Origin: CAG-841 sp963614875
GTDB taxonomy: Bacteria > Bacillota > Clostridia > Oscillospirales > CAG-272
DNA: 23,306 bases
Assembly: GCA_963614875.1 (NCBI GenBank)
Contig: CAVEFC010000024.1
Span: 1 to 23,306, forward strand
Reading direction: 5' to 3'
A model generated the notes under the pieces. That model had not been told where the DNA came from, did no database searches, and saw only the letters and a list, made by a program, of their open reading frames with translations. The translations under genes were made by a program, and so were the position numbers. Shown in pieces: positions 15,646 through 22,007 of the stretch; position 1 is the stretch's first letter, and the number at the start of each line of letters is the position of its first letter.

Positions 15646-16515
15646 TTAACCGTTGACAGACTTTGCAATTGACTTTGCGGGAGCGTTATCAACTATAACG
15701 TAATCAATCTGACCGTTTATCATTGCCGTAACCGCAAGACCTGCATAATCATAAGCCATCTTTGTGACGGGCAGACCGGCAAAGCCGTAGCCGTCCGGAT
15801 CATCGGCGTCGCCCGATATGTATATGCCGCCCGTTGTGCCTTCCTGACAGCCGATCTTTGTGGAGGTTGTCTTCTTGTTGAGGATTGCAACAACGTCGTC
15901 TGCCGTTTTGCAGCTGTCAAATTCGGTGTTGCCTGCGGGAACCATAAGAACCTGATTTGCGCTGTAATATGTATCGGAGAAGGTTACCTGCTCCTTACGT
16001 GCGGGAGTGACGGTAAGTCCTGCCATTGCGATATCGCATATGCCCTGCTGAACGGAGGTTACAACGGATGCAAACTGCATATCTTTTATAACAAGCTCTT
16101 TGCCAAGGTATGCCGCAAGTCCTGCCGCGATTTCAAGGTCGATGCCGTAATATTCGCCGTTGCCGTCAACCATTTCAAAGGGCTCAAAGCCTGTGCTTGT
16201 CGCAACCACGAGCTGATCCTTTGAGGAATCCTCAGCTGCGCTCTTTACCTTTGTGGGCGTGCCGTCGGAAAAATATTTGTCGCAGATGGCGTCGAACGTG
16301 CCGTCGGCTTTTATCTTTGCGAGGTATTCGTTTGTCTTTTTGAGAAGCTCGCTGTCGCCCGAGTTTACGCCGAAAGCGTATTCTTCTTCGGAAAGGGCGA
16401 TATCAATTACCTTTACCTTTCCCTTTGTTTCTTCTGTTTTGCTTCCGCAGGATACAAACGCAAGCGCGCAGAGCAGCATTGCGGCGGAAAGCACGATGGA
16501 AATAATCTTTTTCAT
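15646..16515 (-). CDS. Amino-acid ABC importer binding lipoprotein, apparently circularly permuted
   Basis: A 289-residue lipoprotein: signal peptide with lipobox AFVSC (C23), then a solute-binding domain of the SBP_bac_3 family. Residues about 100-289 follow the family from its normal start (LVVATSTGFEPFEM) through GIDLEIAAGLA, GICDIAMAGLTVTPARK, VTFSDTYY, the hinge strand IGCQEGTTGG and IDYVIVDNAPAKSI, and stop there. The usual last part of the domain, a strand plus helix ending KADGTYDKIYEKYF, is missing at the C-terminus. A matching segment is found at residues 34-82: KVIDIALSEEEYAFGV, then SELLKKTNEYLAKIK and ADGTFDAICDKYF. So the C-terminal piece appears to sit first. The start ATG at 16515 is set by AAGGAG upstream. 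It heads the importer operon under a consensus promoter. Confidence 0.9.
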   Translation of the reverse strand: MKKIISIVLSAAMLLCALAFVSCGSKTEETKGKVKVIDIALSEEEYAFGVNSGDSELLKKTNEYLAKIKADGTFDAICDKYFSDGTPTKVKSAAEDSSKDQLVVATSTGFEPFEMVDGNGEYYGIDLEIAAGLAAYLGKELVIKDMQFASVVTSVQQGICDIAMAGLTVTPARKEQVTFSDTYYSANQVLMVPAGNTEFDSCKTADDVVAILNKKTTSTKIGCQEGTTGGIYISGDADDPDGYGFAGLPVTKMAYDYAGLAVTAMINGQIDYVIVDNAPAKSIAKSVNG

Positions 16516-16572
16516 TTTTATATTCTCCTTGAGATTTGCTACGGTTTTGTGCCGTGTTTTTTGTATGAACAC

Positions 16573-16601
16573 ATAATATACCGCTTTTATGCATTTGTCA
16601 A
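16573..16601 (-). promoter_or_regulatory. SigA promoter of the amino-acid importer operon
   Basis: On the minus strand, TTGACA (16601-16596), a 17-base spacer, TATTAT (16578-16573), and 57 bases to the start codon. Confidence 0.8.
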
Positions 16602-16612
16602 GGGGTTTTATG

Positions 16613-16643
16613 AAAAAATATTCGCATTTTTTGAATATTTTTT
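16613..16643. terminator. AT-rich hairpin after murC, probable terminator
   Basis: AAAAAATATTC (16613-16623) pairs perfectly with GAATATTTTTT (16633-16643), with flanking T-runs on both strands. It lies between the end of murC and the importer promoter. The low GC of the stem makes it weaker than the other terminators in the window. Confidence 0.55.
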
Positions 16644-16678
16644 ATTTTTTCACGCACGAATATTCATTTTTCGGAACT

Positions 16679-18058
16679 TTATGCAATAATATCGGCTATT
16701 TTATACACCGTGCCCGCGCCGAGAACGAGAATTATCCCGCCGTCCTCCGCCATTCCGCGAGCCATAGCGGCTGCGCTGTCATACGAAGGCGCATACCACG
16801 CGCCCGGAATTTTATCGGCAAGCTGCTCCGAGCTTACGCCGCTTTCGTTTTTCTCGCGCGCCGCATAAATATCGACAAGTATCGCCGTATCGGCTTTTGA
16901 AAGCGCACGTACAAATTCGTCAAAGTGATCCTTTGTCCGCGAATATGTATGAGGCTCGAACACCGCAACAACCTTTTTTCCCTTTGCCATATCGCGCGCG
17001 GTCGATATCGCCGCTTCAAGCTCCGCCGGATGATGCGCGTAATCAATATACACAGAAGCGCCCTCGCATTTTCCTTTGTATTCAAAGCGGCGCAGCGTCC
17101 CCTCGAAATCCGATATAAGCGAGCATATCTTTTCGTGCGGAATATCGCACAGATCGCAGACGGCAAACGTCGCAAGCGCATTATATATATTATGGTAGCC
17201 CGGAATGTGAAGCTTCACCCTTCCGCACGAGCCCGAGCCCGTATATATATCAAAGGAATAAAAGCCCTTGTCGTCCGATATGTTCTTTGCGATGTAATCG
17301 CATTTTTCGTTTTTTATGCCGAAGGTGACGGGATACGGCAGCTCCGATACTATGGCGTATGCGTTTTCGTCGTCGCCGCAGGCAACCGCCGCGGGCGTCT
17401 TTGCGTCCGAAGAAAAAGGAATATGCGCAAACTTGTCAAACGATTCCTTTATCTGCCCGATTCCCGAAAAATAGTCCGTATGATCAACGTCTATATTGAG
17501 TATAACCGCGATCGTCGGGAACATATCAAGAAAAGAATCCTTGTATTCGCACGCCTCGAATATAAAAGCCTCTCCCTTGCCGAAGCGGCACGCGCCGCCC
17601 ATTTCCTTTGTTTCGGCGCCGCTCATAACGGTGGGATCAAGTCCGCAGGAGATAAAAACGTGCGAAATCATTGACGTAACGGTGGATTTTCCGTGCATAC
17701 CGGAAACGCCTATCCGCCGCTTGTACGAAAGCATAATATATCCGAGAAGCTCGGCTCGGTATATTGTCGGAATTCCCTTTTCCCTTGCCGCCGCCAGCTC
17801 CGGATTGTCCTCCGATATTGCGCCGCTGTAAATCACGGCGTCCGAGCCGGAAATATTCTCCGCCTTATGCTCGCCGTAAACGGTAATTCCATCGCTTTTC
17901 AGCCTTTCGGTTATGGGCGAGCTTGCCCTGTCCGAGCCGGAAACATCATAGCCGCGTCGTTTGCAGGCAAGCGCCAGCGACGACATACTTATTCCGCCGA
18001 TACCTATAAAATACAGCTTTTGTGCGGCTTTCATTATACTTGAAATATCGTTTGACAT
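16679..18058 (-). CDS. murC: UDP-N-acetylmuramate--L-alanine ligase (MurC)
   Basis: A 459-residue cytoplasmic ligase that adds L-alanine to UDP-MurNAc with ATP, the first peptide step in peptidoglycan synthesis. Domain order: Rossmann-like UDP-binding N-terminus with IGIGGISMS (18-26); ATP-binding central domain with the P-loop GMHGKST (120-126) and the EACEYKDSFL and NIDVDHTDYF motifs; and a C-terminal ligase domain with VYIDYAHHPAELEA and FEPHTYSRTKDH. GMHGKST in place of GTHGKTT is a mild variant. The start at 18058 is preferred because AAAGGCGAG lies just upstream; 7 further in-frame codons to 18079 have no RBS. Length is normal. It is divergent from the spoVG-like gene with about 120 bases between. 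No other mur gene is nearby. Confidence 0.93.
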   Translation of the reverse strand: MSNDISSIMKAAQKLYFIGIGGISMSSLALACKRRGYDVSGSDRASSPITERLKSDGITVYGEHKAENISGSDAVIYSGAISEDNPELAAAREKGIPTIYRAELLGYIMLSYKRRIGVSGMHGKSTVTSMISHVFISCGLDPTVMSGAETKEMGGACRFGKGEAFIFEACEYKDSFLDMFPTIAVILNIDVDHTDYFSGIGQIKESFDKFAHIPFSSDAKTPAAVACGDDENAYAIVSELPYPVTFGIKNEKCDYIAKNISDDKGFYSFDIYTGSGSCGRVKLHIPGYHNIYNALATFAVCDLCDIPHEKICSLISDFEGTLRRFEYKGKCEGASVYIDYAHHPAELEAAISTARDMAKGKKVVAVFEPHTYSRTKDHFDEFVRALSKADTAILVDIYAAREKNESGVSSEQLADKIPGAWYAPSYDSAAAMARGMAEDGGIILVLGAGTVYKIADIIA

Positions 18059-18181
18059 ATCTCGCCTTTCATTTTGCAATATTAAAAATTTTCTTACTAT
18101 TTATTTGAATAATATTCATAATTGAGTTTTATAATAAACGCATAAAGATGAAAAATCTTAATAAATAACGGGGTGTTAAAC

Positions 18182-18478
18182 ATGATCATCACAGATGTAA
18201 AAATCAGAAAAACGTTCGACGAAGGTCCCATGAAGGCTGTTGCCTCCGTTACCTTTGACAATGAACTTGCTCTCCATGACGTTAAAGTCATCTACGCACG
18301 GGATAAATATTTCGTAGTAATGCCGTCAAGAAAAAATCCCGACGGAACATACAGAGATATAGTACATCCCATCAATTCCGAAGCTCGCGAAAGACTTGAA
18401 AGAACTGTCATAGACGCTTACTTCAAACATCTCAAAGAGCTTGAAAACAGCGGCAGCGATACAACGGCTGCGGAATAA
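18182..18478 (+). CDS. spoVG: SpoVG family regulator
   Basis: A 98-residue protein of the SpoVG family, small RNA- and DNA-binding regulators that influence septation, sporulation and other processes in Firmicutes. The family pattern is clear: MIITDVKIRK at the start, MKAVASVTFDNELALHDVKV (17-36), YFVVMPSRK (43-51), and YRDIVHPINSEARERLE. The C-terminal tail after about residue 85 is variable and acidic, as usual. The ATG at 18182 has GGGGTG 7 bases upstream. It is transcribed alone, divergent from murC, and ends before a bidirectional terminator. No sigma-H-like promoter could be identified with confidence in the AT-rich upstream region. Confidence 0.92.
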   Translation: MIITDVKIRKTFDEGPMKAVASVTFDNELALHDVKVIYARDKYFVVMPSRKNPDGTYRDIVHPINSEARERLERTVIDAYFKHLKELENSGSDTTAAE

Positions 18479-18480
18479 TC

Positions 18481-18516
18481 AAAAAAACGACCTCGCTTTA
18501 CGGCGAGGTCTTTTTT
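18481..18516. terminator. Bidirectional terminator between spoVG and the deaminase gene
   Basis: GACCTCGC (18489-18496) pairs with GCGAGGTC (18503-18510) around the loop TTTACG, with A7 on the left and T6 on the right, so it works in both directions. Confidence 0.85.
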
Positions 18517-18517
18517 A

Positions 18518-19006
18518 TCAGTATCCGAATTTTCCGGAAAGACTGTCGTCGTTTTCAATCCAATCGCTCACGTTATATACCGTATATGTATCCGCCGTTT
18601 CACGAACGACGACCTTCTCTATTCCGGCGTTTATCACCTGACGCTTGCACATCATACATGAGCAGGTGTTCGGAACAAGAACTCCGGTTTTTCCGTCCAC
18701 ACAGCTCATATAAAGCGTCGCGCCGAGCATCTGCTCGCGGGAAGCGGCGATTATCGCGTTTGCCTCCGCGTGAACGGAGCGGCAAAGCTCATATCTTTCG
18801 CCACGCGGAATGTTCAGCTCGTCGCGCATACAGTAATTTATATCGCTGCAGTTTTTTCTGCCCCTCGGCGCGCCGTTGTAGCCTGTTGATATTATTATAT
18901 CGTTTTTCACGATAATTGCCCCGAAGTGCTTTCTCAGGCAGGTGCTTCTTTCAGCCACCGTCTGCGCGATATCGAGATAGTAGTTTTCCTTGCTCGTTCT
19001 TTCCAT
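18518..19006 (-). CDS. Deoxycytidylate (dCMP) deaminase-like, ComEB type
   Basis: A 162-residue zinc deaminase of the dCMP/ComEB type, which converts dCMP to dUMP for thymidylate synthesis. The zinc site is seen as HAE (H79, E81 the proton shuttle), followed by TCSCMMCKR, in which C117 and C120 give the CxxC pair. The N-terminal YLDIAQTVAERSTC and the STGYNGAPRG segment (40-49) match the family's nucleotide-binding region, and the CRSVHAEANAI block is well kept. The ATG at 19006 has only a weak GGAAAGAG upstream, and no clear promoter is seen between it and the terminator at 19042-19075. Length is normal for the family. Confidence 0.9.
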   Translation of the reverse strand: MERTSKENYYLDIAQTVAERSTCLRKHFGAIIVKNDIIISTGYNGAPRGRKNCSDINYCMRDELNIPRGERYELCRSVHAEANAIIAASREQMLGATLYMSCVDGKTGVLVPNTCSCMMCKRQVINAGIEKVVVRETADTYTVYNVSDWIENDDSLSGKFGY

Positions 19007-19041
19007 AGCTTTTCTCTTTCCGAAAATATATTTTTAATTCC

Positions 19042-19075
19042 AAAACGGACGGAAATACTTCCCGTCCGTTTTTAT
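19042..19075. terminator. Terminator of the surface-protein gene
   Basis: AAAACGGACGG (19042-19052) pairs with CCGTCCGTTTT (19062-19072). On the minus strand the stem is followed by TTTTGG; the plus side also has a T-run. Confidence 0.75.
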
Positions 19076-19076
19076 T

Positions 19077-20774
19077 TTACTCGTTTCCGTTCATATCGGG
19101 GTTGTCGTCAAGCCATTCCTTCGATTTCTGCTTTTTGACCTTTGAGTACATATAATATCCGACGATGCCCGCTCCGACAAGAAGCACGATTATCGCTATA
19201 AGCACGATAATTATAAGCGCCCTGAATTTGTTTGCCGGCGCAGTCTGCCCCGTAATATCGACCACGGCATATATCGAATCCTCGTCCATAACAAAGACTA
19301 TGCTGTTTTCCTTTATGGCGCTGCCGTATGCGGAAACCGAGCCGTCCTCCGATATTTTGTAAATGGCAAAGTCCTTGCCCGTAAATCTGCTCAGCGGTAT
19401 TTTTACGGATATCACCGCCTCCGACAGATCGATATCGTCGGAAACCGCAAGGGAAAGCTTGTAAAGCGTGGCTATGCCGTTGTTCTGAATTTCGGAATTT
19501 ATTCTGCTTACGGCAGAATCGTAGTTACTTATATAATCGCCCGCGCTTGCCGTTATATCCTCTGCGCTGAAAACAAGCCCGTCCGAAAATTCAAGTCCGC
19601 CGCTTATCGTGGCTGTCACGCCGCCGCTTTCGACGGAGGTTTTCGGCAGAGCGCTTACGGTGTCGAGAAATCCGCAGTTCATACAGTGACGGACGCTCCT
19701 GTCGGAGCTGTCGGTATAATAATCCGTATAGTCGTGACCGGTGTAGTCAAGCTCCGTTTCCGTAACGATGCCGCCGCACACATAGCAGAACGTTCTTATT
19801 ATGCCCTTTGTGACGCAGGTGGCTTCTCTTATCACCTCTGCGTTGCCCTCGCTGTGAGGAAGCTTTTCTATTTCCTCGGTAAGAACAAGATATCCGCAGA
19901 GGGCGCAATATACTTCAGCCGTTCCGGCGTGCTCGCAGGTGGTGGCTCTTGTCACTTTTCTTACGGTATCGGTATGCTCGCAGCCGATCGCGCCTTCGAC
20001 CGTTTTTTCTATTTTCACGCCGCAGTCAAGACAGAGATAGCTTTTTCTTCCGGCTGTGGTTTCGGTCGGAGCAACGTATGTTCCGGCAATCTCCTGAAGC
20101 GTATGCTCCTTGCGCGGAAGCTCCTCCGTGCTTATCGTTTCGCCGCATATGTCGCAGATGTGCTTTGTGAGCCCCTCGGAATCGCACGTTGCGGGCGTTG
20201 TTTCCTCGTGCGTCACGGAATGTGAGCAGATCGTTTTCGCTACGCACGGCTCGCTTATTCCGTCGCCGAAAATACTGCGGCGATAAAACGAATATTCGGT
20301 GAATTCCGAAAGTCCGGTGAAGACGTTTATCTTCTGCCACGAGTATTTATCCATTGAGTACTCATAGTTTTCTTCGTATGTAAGAGCAATGAGATTTTCG
20401 GTGCGGAGCCTTACATAAGGCACCGTTACCGACGCATGATATGAGAATATCTCCGACGGAGCGGACGCCTTTCCGAAGTCGGAAAGTATTCTGAAATAAA
20501 CCGACTGACCTTCCTTTATTCCTTCAAAGGTATAGCTCGGCTCGGAAGTCGTGAATATCTGATGGTCGTCTCCTTCAAATCCCGATTCGGTATATGCTAC
20601 GTCAATATAATATCCCGAAGCGCCTGTAATGGGTTCCCAGCTTACGATAACCGTTTCCCCCATTACTGTGGTCTGTACCTCGGTCGGCACATCGCCGCCT
20701 TCGGCGCCTACGGTAAATACGGTCATAGTTGCGAAAATCAAAACTGCAAGAACAAGTGAAATTATCTTTTTCAC
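19077..20774 (-). CDS. Surface protein with fibronectin-III domain and Cys-repeat domains
   Basis: A 565-residue exported protein. A signal peptide covers about 1-24, and one transmembrane helix near the C-terminus (about 517-541) is followed by a short charged cytoplasmic tail. Residues about 30-118 read as a fibronectin type III domain (VSWEPITGASGYYIDV, YFRILSD). Residues about 185-375 hold about five repeats with the pattern ATC...G......C..CG...E......H, common in clostridial exported proteins; the CxxC pairs may bind metal or form disulfides. The region after them (about 380-510) is beta-rich and unassigned. The start is GTG at 20774, with GGGAGG about 10 bases upstream and a perfect SigA promoter. 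The function is unknown; a role in binding at the cell surface is inference. Confidence 0.8.
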   Translation of the reverse strand: MKKIISLVLAVLIFATMTVFTVGAEGGDVPTEVQTTVMGETVIVSWEPITGASGYYIDVAYTESGFEGDDHQIFTTSEPSYTFEGIKEGQSVYFRILSDFGKASAPSEIFSYHASVTVPYVRLRTENLIALTYEENYEYSMDKYSWQKINVFTGLSEFTEYSFYRRSIFGDGISEPCVAKTICSHSVTHEETTPATCDSEGLTKHICDICGETISTEELPRKEHTLQEIAGTYVAPTETTAGRKSYLCLDCGVKIEKTVEGAIGCEHTDTVRKVTRATTCEHAGTAEVYCALCGYLVLTEEIEKLPHSEGNAEVIREATCVTKGIIRTFCYVCGGIVTETELDYTGHDYTDYYTDSSDRSVRHCMNCGFLDTVSALPKTSVESGGVTATISGGLEFSDGLVFSAEDITASAGDYISNYDSAVSRINSEIQNNGIATLYKLSLAVSDDIDLSEAVISVKIPLSRFTGKDFAIYKISEDGSVSAYGSAIKENSIVFVMDEDSIYAVVDITGQTAPANKFRALIIIVLIAIIVLLVGAGIVGYYMYSKVKKQKSKEWLDDNPDMNGNE

Positions 20775-20834
20775 TTTTTGTATTACCTCCCTTCAAACAG
20801 TCATAATCTGATAATAAAAGTCACGATATAAGAT

Positions 20835-20863
20835 ATTATATATCCAAATCGGCCGGTTGTCAA
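20835..20863 (-). promoter_or_regulatory. Full-consensus SigA promoter of the surface-protein gene
   Basis: On the minus strand, TTGACA (20863-20858), 17 bases, TATAAT (20840-20835). Both hexamers are perfect. Confidence 0.85.
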
Positions 20864-20914
20864 TCTCAACAGAGATATGGGAAAAAATTTTACAATTTGT
20901 TTTTGCATTTCATA

Positions 20915-20942
20915 TTGTCAAAAGCTCCGTTTGTGATAAAAT
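20915..20942 (+). promoter_or_regulatory. Probable promoter of the thioredoxin operon
   Basis: TTGTCA at 20915-20920, a 16-base spacer, TAAAAT at 20937-20942, and 40 bases to the ATG at 20983. Confidence 0.5.
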
Positions 20943-20982
20943 ATTAAATGTAAAACAAAAAACAGAAAGGATTGCTTTCAAT

Positions 20983-21294
20983 ATGGCTGTAAAAGCTCTT
21001 ACAAAGGACAATTTTGACGCCGAAACCGCAAGCGGAGTTTCCCTTGTCGATTTCTGGGCAAGCTGGTGCGGTCCGTGCAGAATGATGTCGCCCGTGGTTG
21101 ACGGTCTTGCCGGAAAGGTTGAAGGTCTGCGCGTCTGCAAGGTCAACGTTGACGACGAACCCGACCTTGCCGACAGATTCGGCATAGATATGATTCCCGC
21201 GCTCATTTTTATAAAAAACGGCGCGGAAGCAAACAGATTTATCGGCGTGGTAAGCGAAGATACGCTTATATCCGCCGCAAAGGAGCTTCTCTGA
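20983..21294 (+). CDS. trxA: Thioredoxin
   Basis: A 103-residue thioredoxin that reduces protein disulfides in the cytoplasm. The active site is WCGPC (28-32) in FWASWCGPCRMMSP, the cis-proline follows in DMIPALIF, and the fold order VDFWA...VNVDDEPDLADRFGI...FIKNG is complete. The frame is open upstream to 20857, but the conserved start and the AGAAAGG site place the start at 20983. Its stop overlaps the next ATG by one base, tying it to the FTR-like gene. Length is normal. Nothing unusual within the protein itself; the gene neighbourhood is the point of interest. Confidence 0.95.
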   Translation: MAVKALTKDNFDAETASGVSLVDFWASWCGPCRMMSPVVDGLAGKVEGLRVCKVNVDDEPDLADRFGIDMIPALIFIKNGAEANRFIGVVSEDTLISAAKELL

Positions 21295-21491
21295 TGCGCG
21301 TGCGCTTGAACGATGACGAGGAGGTTGTCCGCGCGGTACAGGAAGGTCTGCGCCGCACGGGCGGCTACTGTCCGTGCAGACGTCAGCGCACGGAGGACTA
21401 CAAATGTATGTGCAAGGAGTTCCGCGATCAGATAAAAGACGAAAACTTCGAGGGCTACTGTCACTGTATGCTGTACTACAAAGAAAAATAA
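21294..21491 (+). CDS. Ferredoxin:thioredoxin reductase catalytic-like protein
   Basis: A 65-residue protein with three CxC motifs: CPC (C26, C28), CMC (C38, C40) and CHC (C56, C58). This is the pattern of the ferredoxin:thioredoxin reductase catalytic chain, whose [4Fe-4S] cluster and adjacent disulfide pass electrons from ferredoxin to thioredoxin. The first-to-last Cys distance is 32, as in the plant enzyme, but the middle CxC is placed differently (9 and 15 residues between motifs instead of 16 and 8). The start overlaps the thioredoxin stop by one base (tgATG), which strongly suggests translational coupling and a direct partnership. The remaining residues (GYCPCR, CKEFRDQI, EGYCHCMLYY) also fit. 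The variable FTR chain is not seen in the window. Confidence 0.88.
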   Translation: MRVRLNDDEEVVRAVQEGLRRTGGYCPCRRQRTEDYKCMCKEFRDQIKDENFEGYCHCMLYYKEK

Positions 21492-21507
21492 AAAGGCGGA
21501 AGGCTTT

Positions 21508-21861
21508 ATGAGAGTCGCTATCATAGGTTCAAGAAGTATAGAATACGAAAAGCTTCAGAAGCGCGCATACGAGCTTCTGTGCGAAAATATACCGGCAAAC
21601 TGCACCGAAATAGTTTCGGGCGGAGCCATGGGGGTGGATCGTCTTGCCGAGATATATGCGCGGCACAACAATCTCCCCACGAAAATTTTTCTTCCCGAAT
21701 ACGACAAATACGGAAAACGCGCGCCCATCGTCCGCAACGACAAAATAGTTGAGTATTCTCAGTATGTTCTCGCTTTCTGGGACGGAAGCTCGCACGGGAC
21801 GGCTTACACCGTCGCCACCTGCCTTAAAGAAGGCGTTCCGGTGAAAATAATCAGTCTTTGA
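21508..21861 (+). CDS. DUF2493 / SLOG-like small protein
   Basis: A 117-residue single-domain Rossmann-like protein. It starts MRVAIIGSR (the nucleotide-binding loop of SLOG/DUF2493 proteins) and carries EIVSGGAMGVDRLAE (34-48), the second family motif, and a YVLAFWDGSSHGTAYTV segment (87-103). SLOG proteins are thought to bind nucleotide-type ligands, and their cellular roles vary; no substrate can be inferred. The gene lies 16 bases after the FTR-like gene, with AAAAGGCGGAAGG as ribosome site, and a terminator follows directly. It is probably the last gene of the thioredoxin operon. Whether it is functionally tied to redox metabolism is unknown. Confidence 0.85.
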   Translation: MRVAIIGSRSIEYEKLQKRAYELLCENIPANCTEIVSGGAMGVDRLAEIYARHNNLPTKIFLPEYDKYGKRAPIVRNDKIVEYSQYVLAFWDGSSHGTAYTVATCLKEGVPVKIISL

Positions 21862-21893
21862 AAAGCACGGCGGGCGTACCGCCGTGCTTTTTT
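21862..21893 (+). terminator. Terminator of the thioredoxin operon
   Basis: AAAGCACGGCGG (21862-21873) pairs perfectly with CCGCCGTGCTTT (21879-21890) around the loop GCGTA, followed by T. Confidence 0.9.
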
Positions 21894-21934
21894 GCAGAAT
21901 AATATGTAAATTTTGCTGAAAATAAAAATATGTA

Positions 21935-21963
21935 TTGTTTTACGCCGCCCGATATGATATAAT
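21935..21963 (+). promoter_or_regulatory. SigA promoter of the VanY-like gene
   Basis: TTGTTT at 21935-21940, a 17-base spacer, TATAAT at 21958-21963 with an upstream TGa (extended -10). Confidence 0.65.
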
Positions 21964-22007
21964 ATATCTACAATAAATGTCATTTTCCGACACGGGAGGG
22001 TAACATC

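Noticed and set aside
18059..18181. Sigma-H promoter for spoVG
   Set aside because: No convincing -35/-10 match is seen in the AT-rich sequence. TTGAAT at 18105 and TATAAT at 18130 have a 19-base spacer, too long for a confident SigA call.
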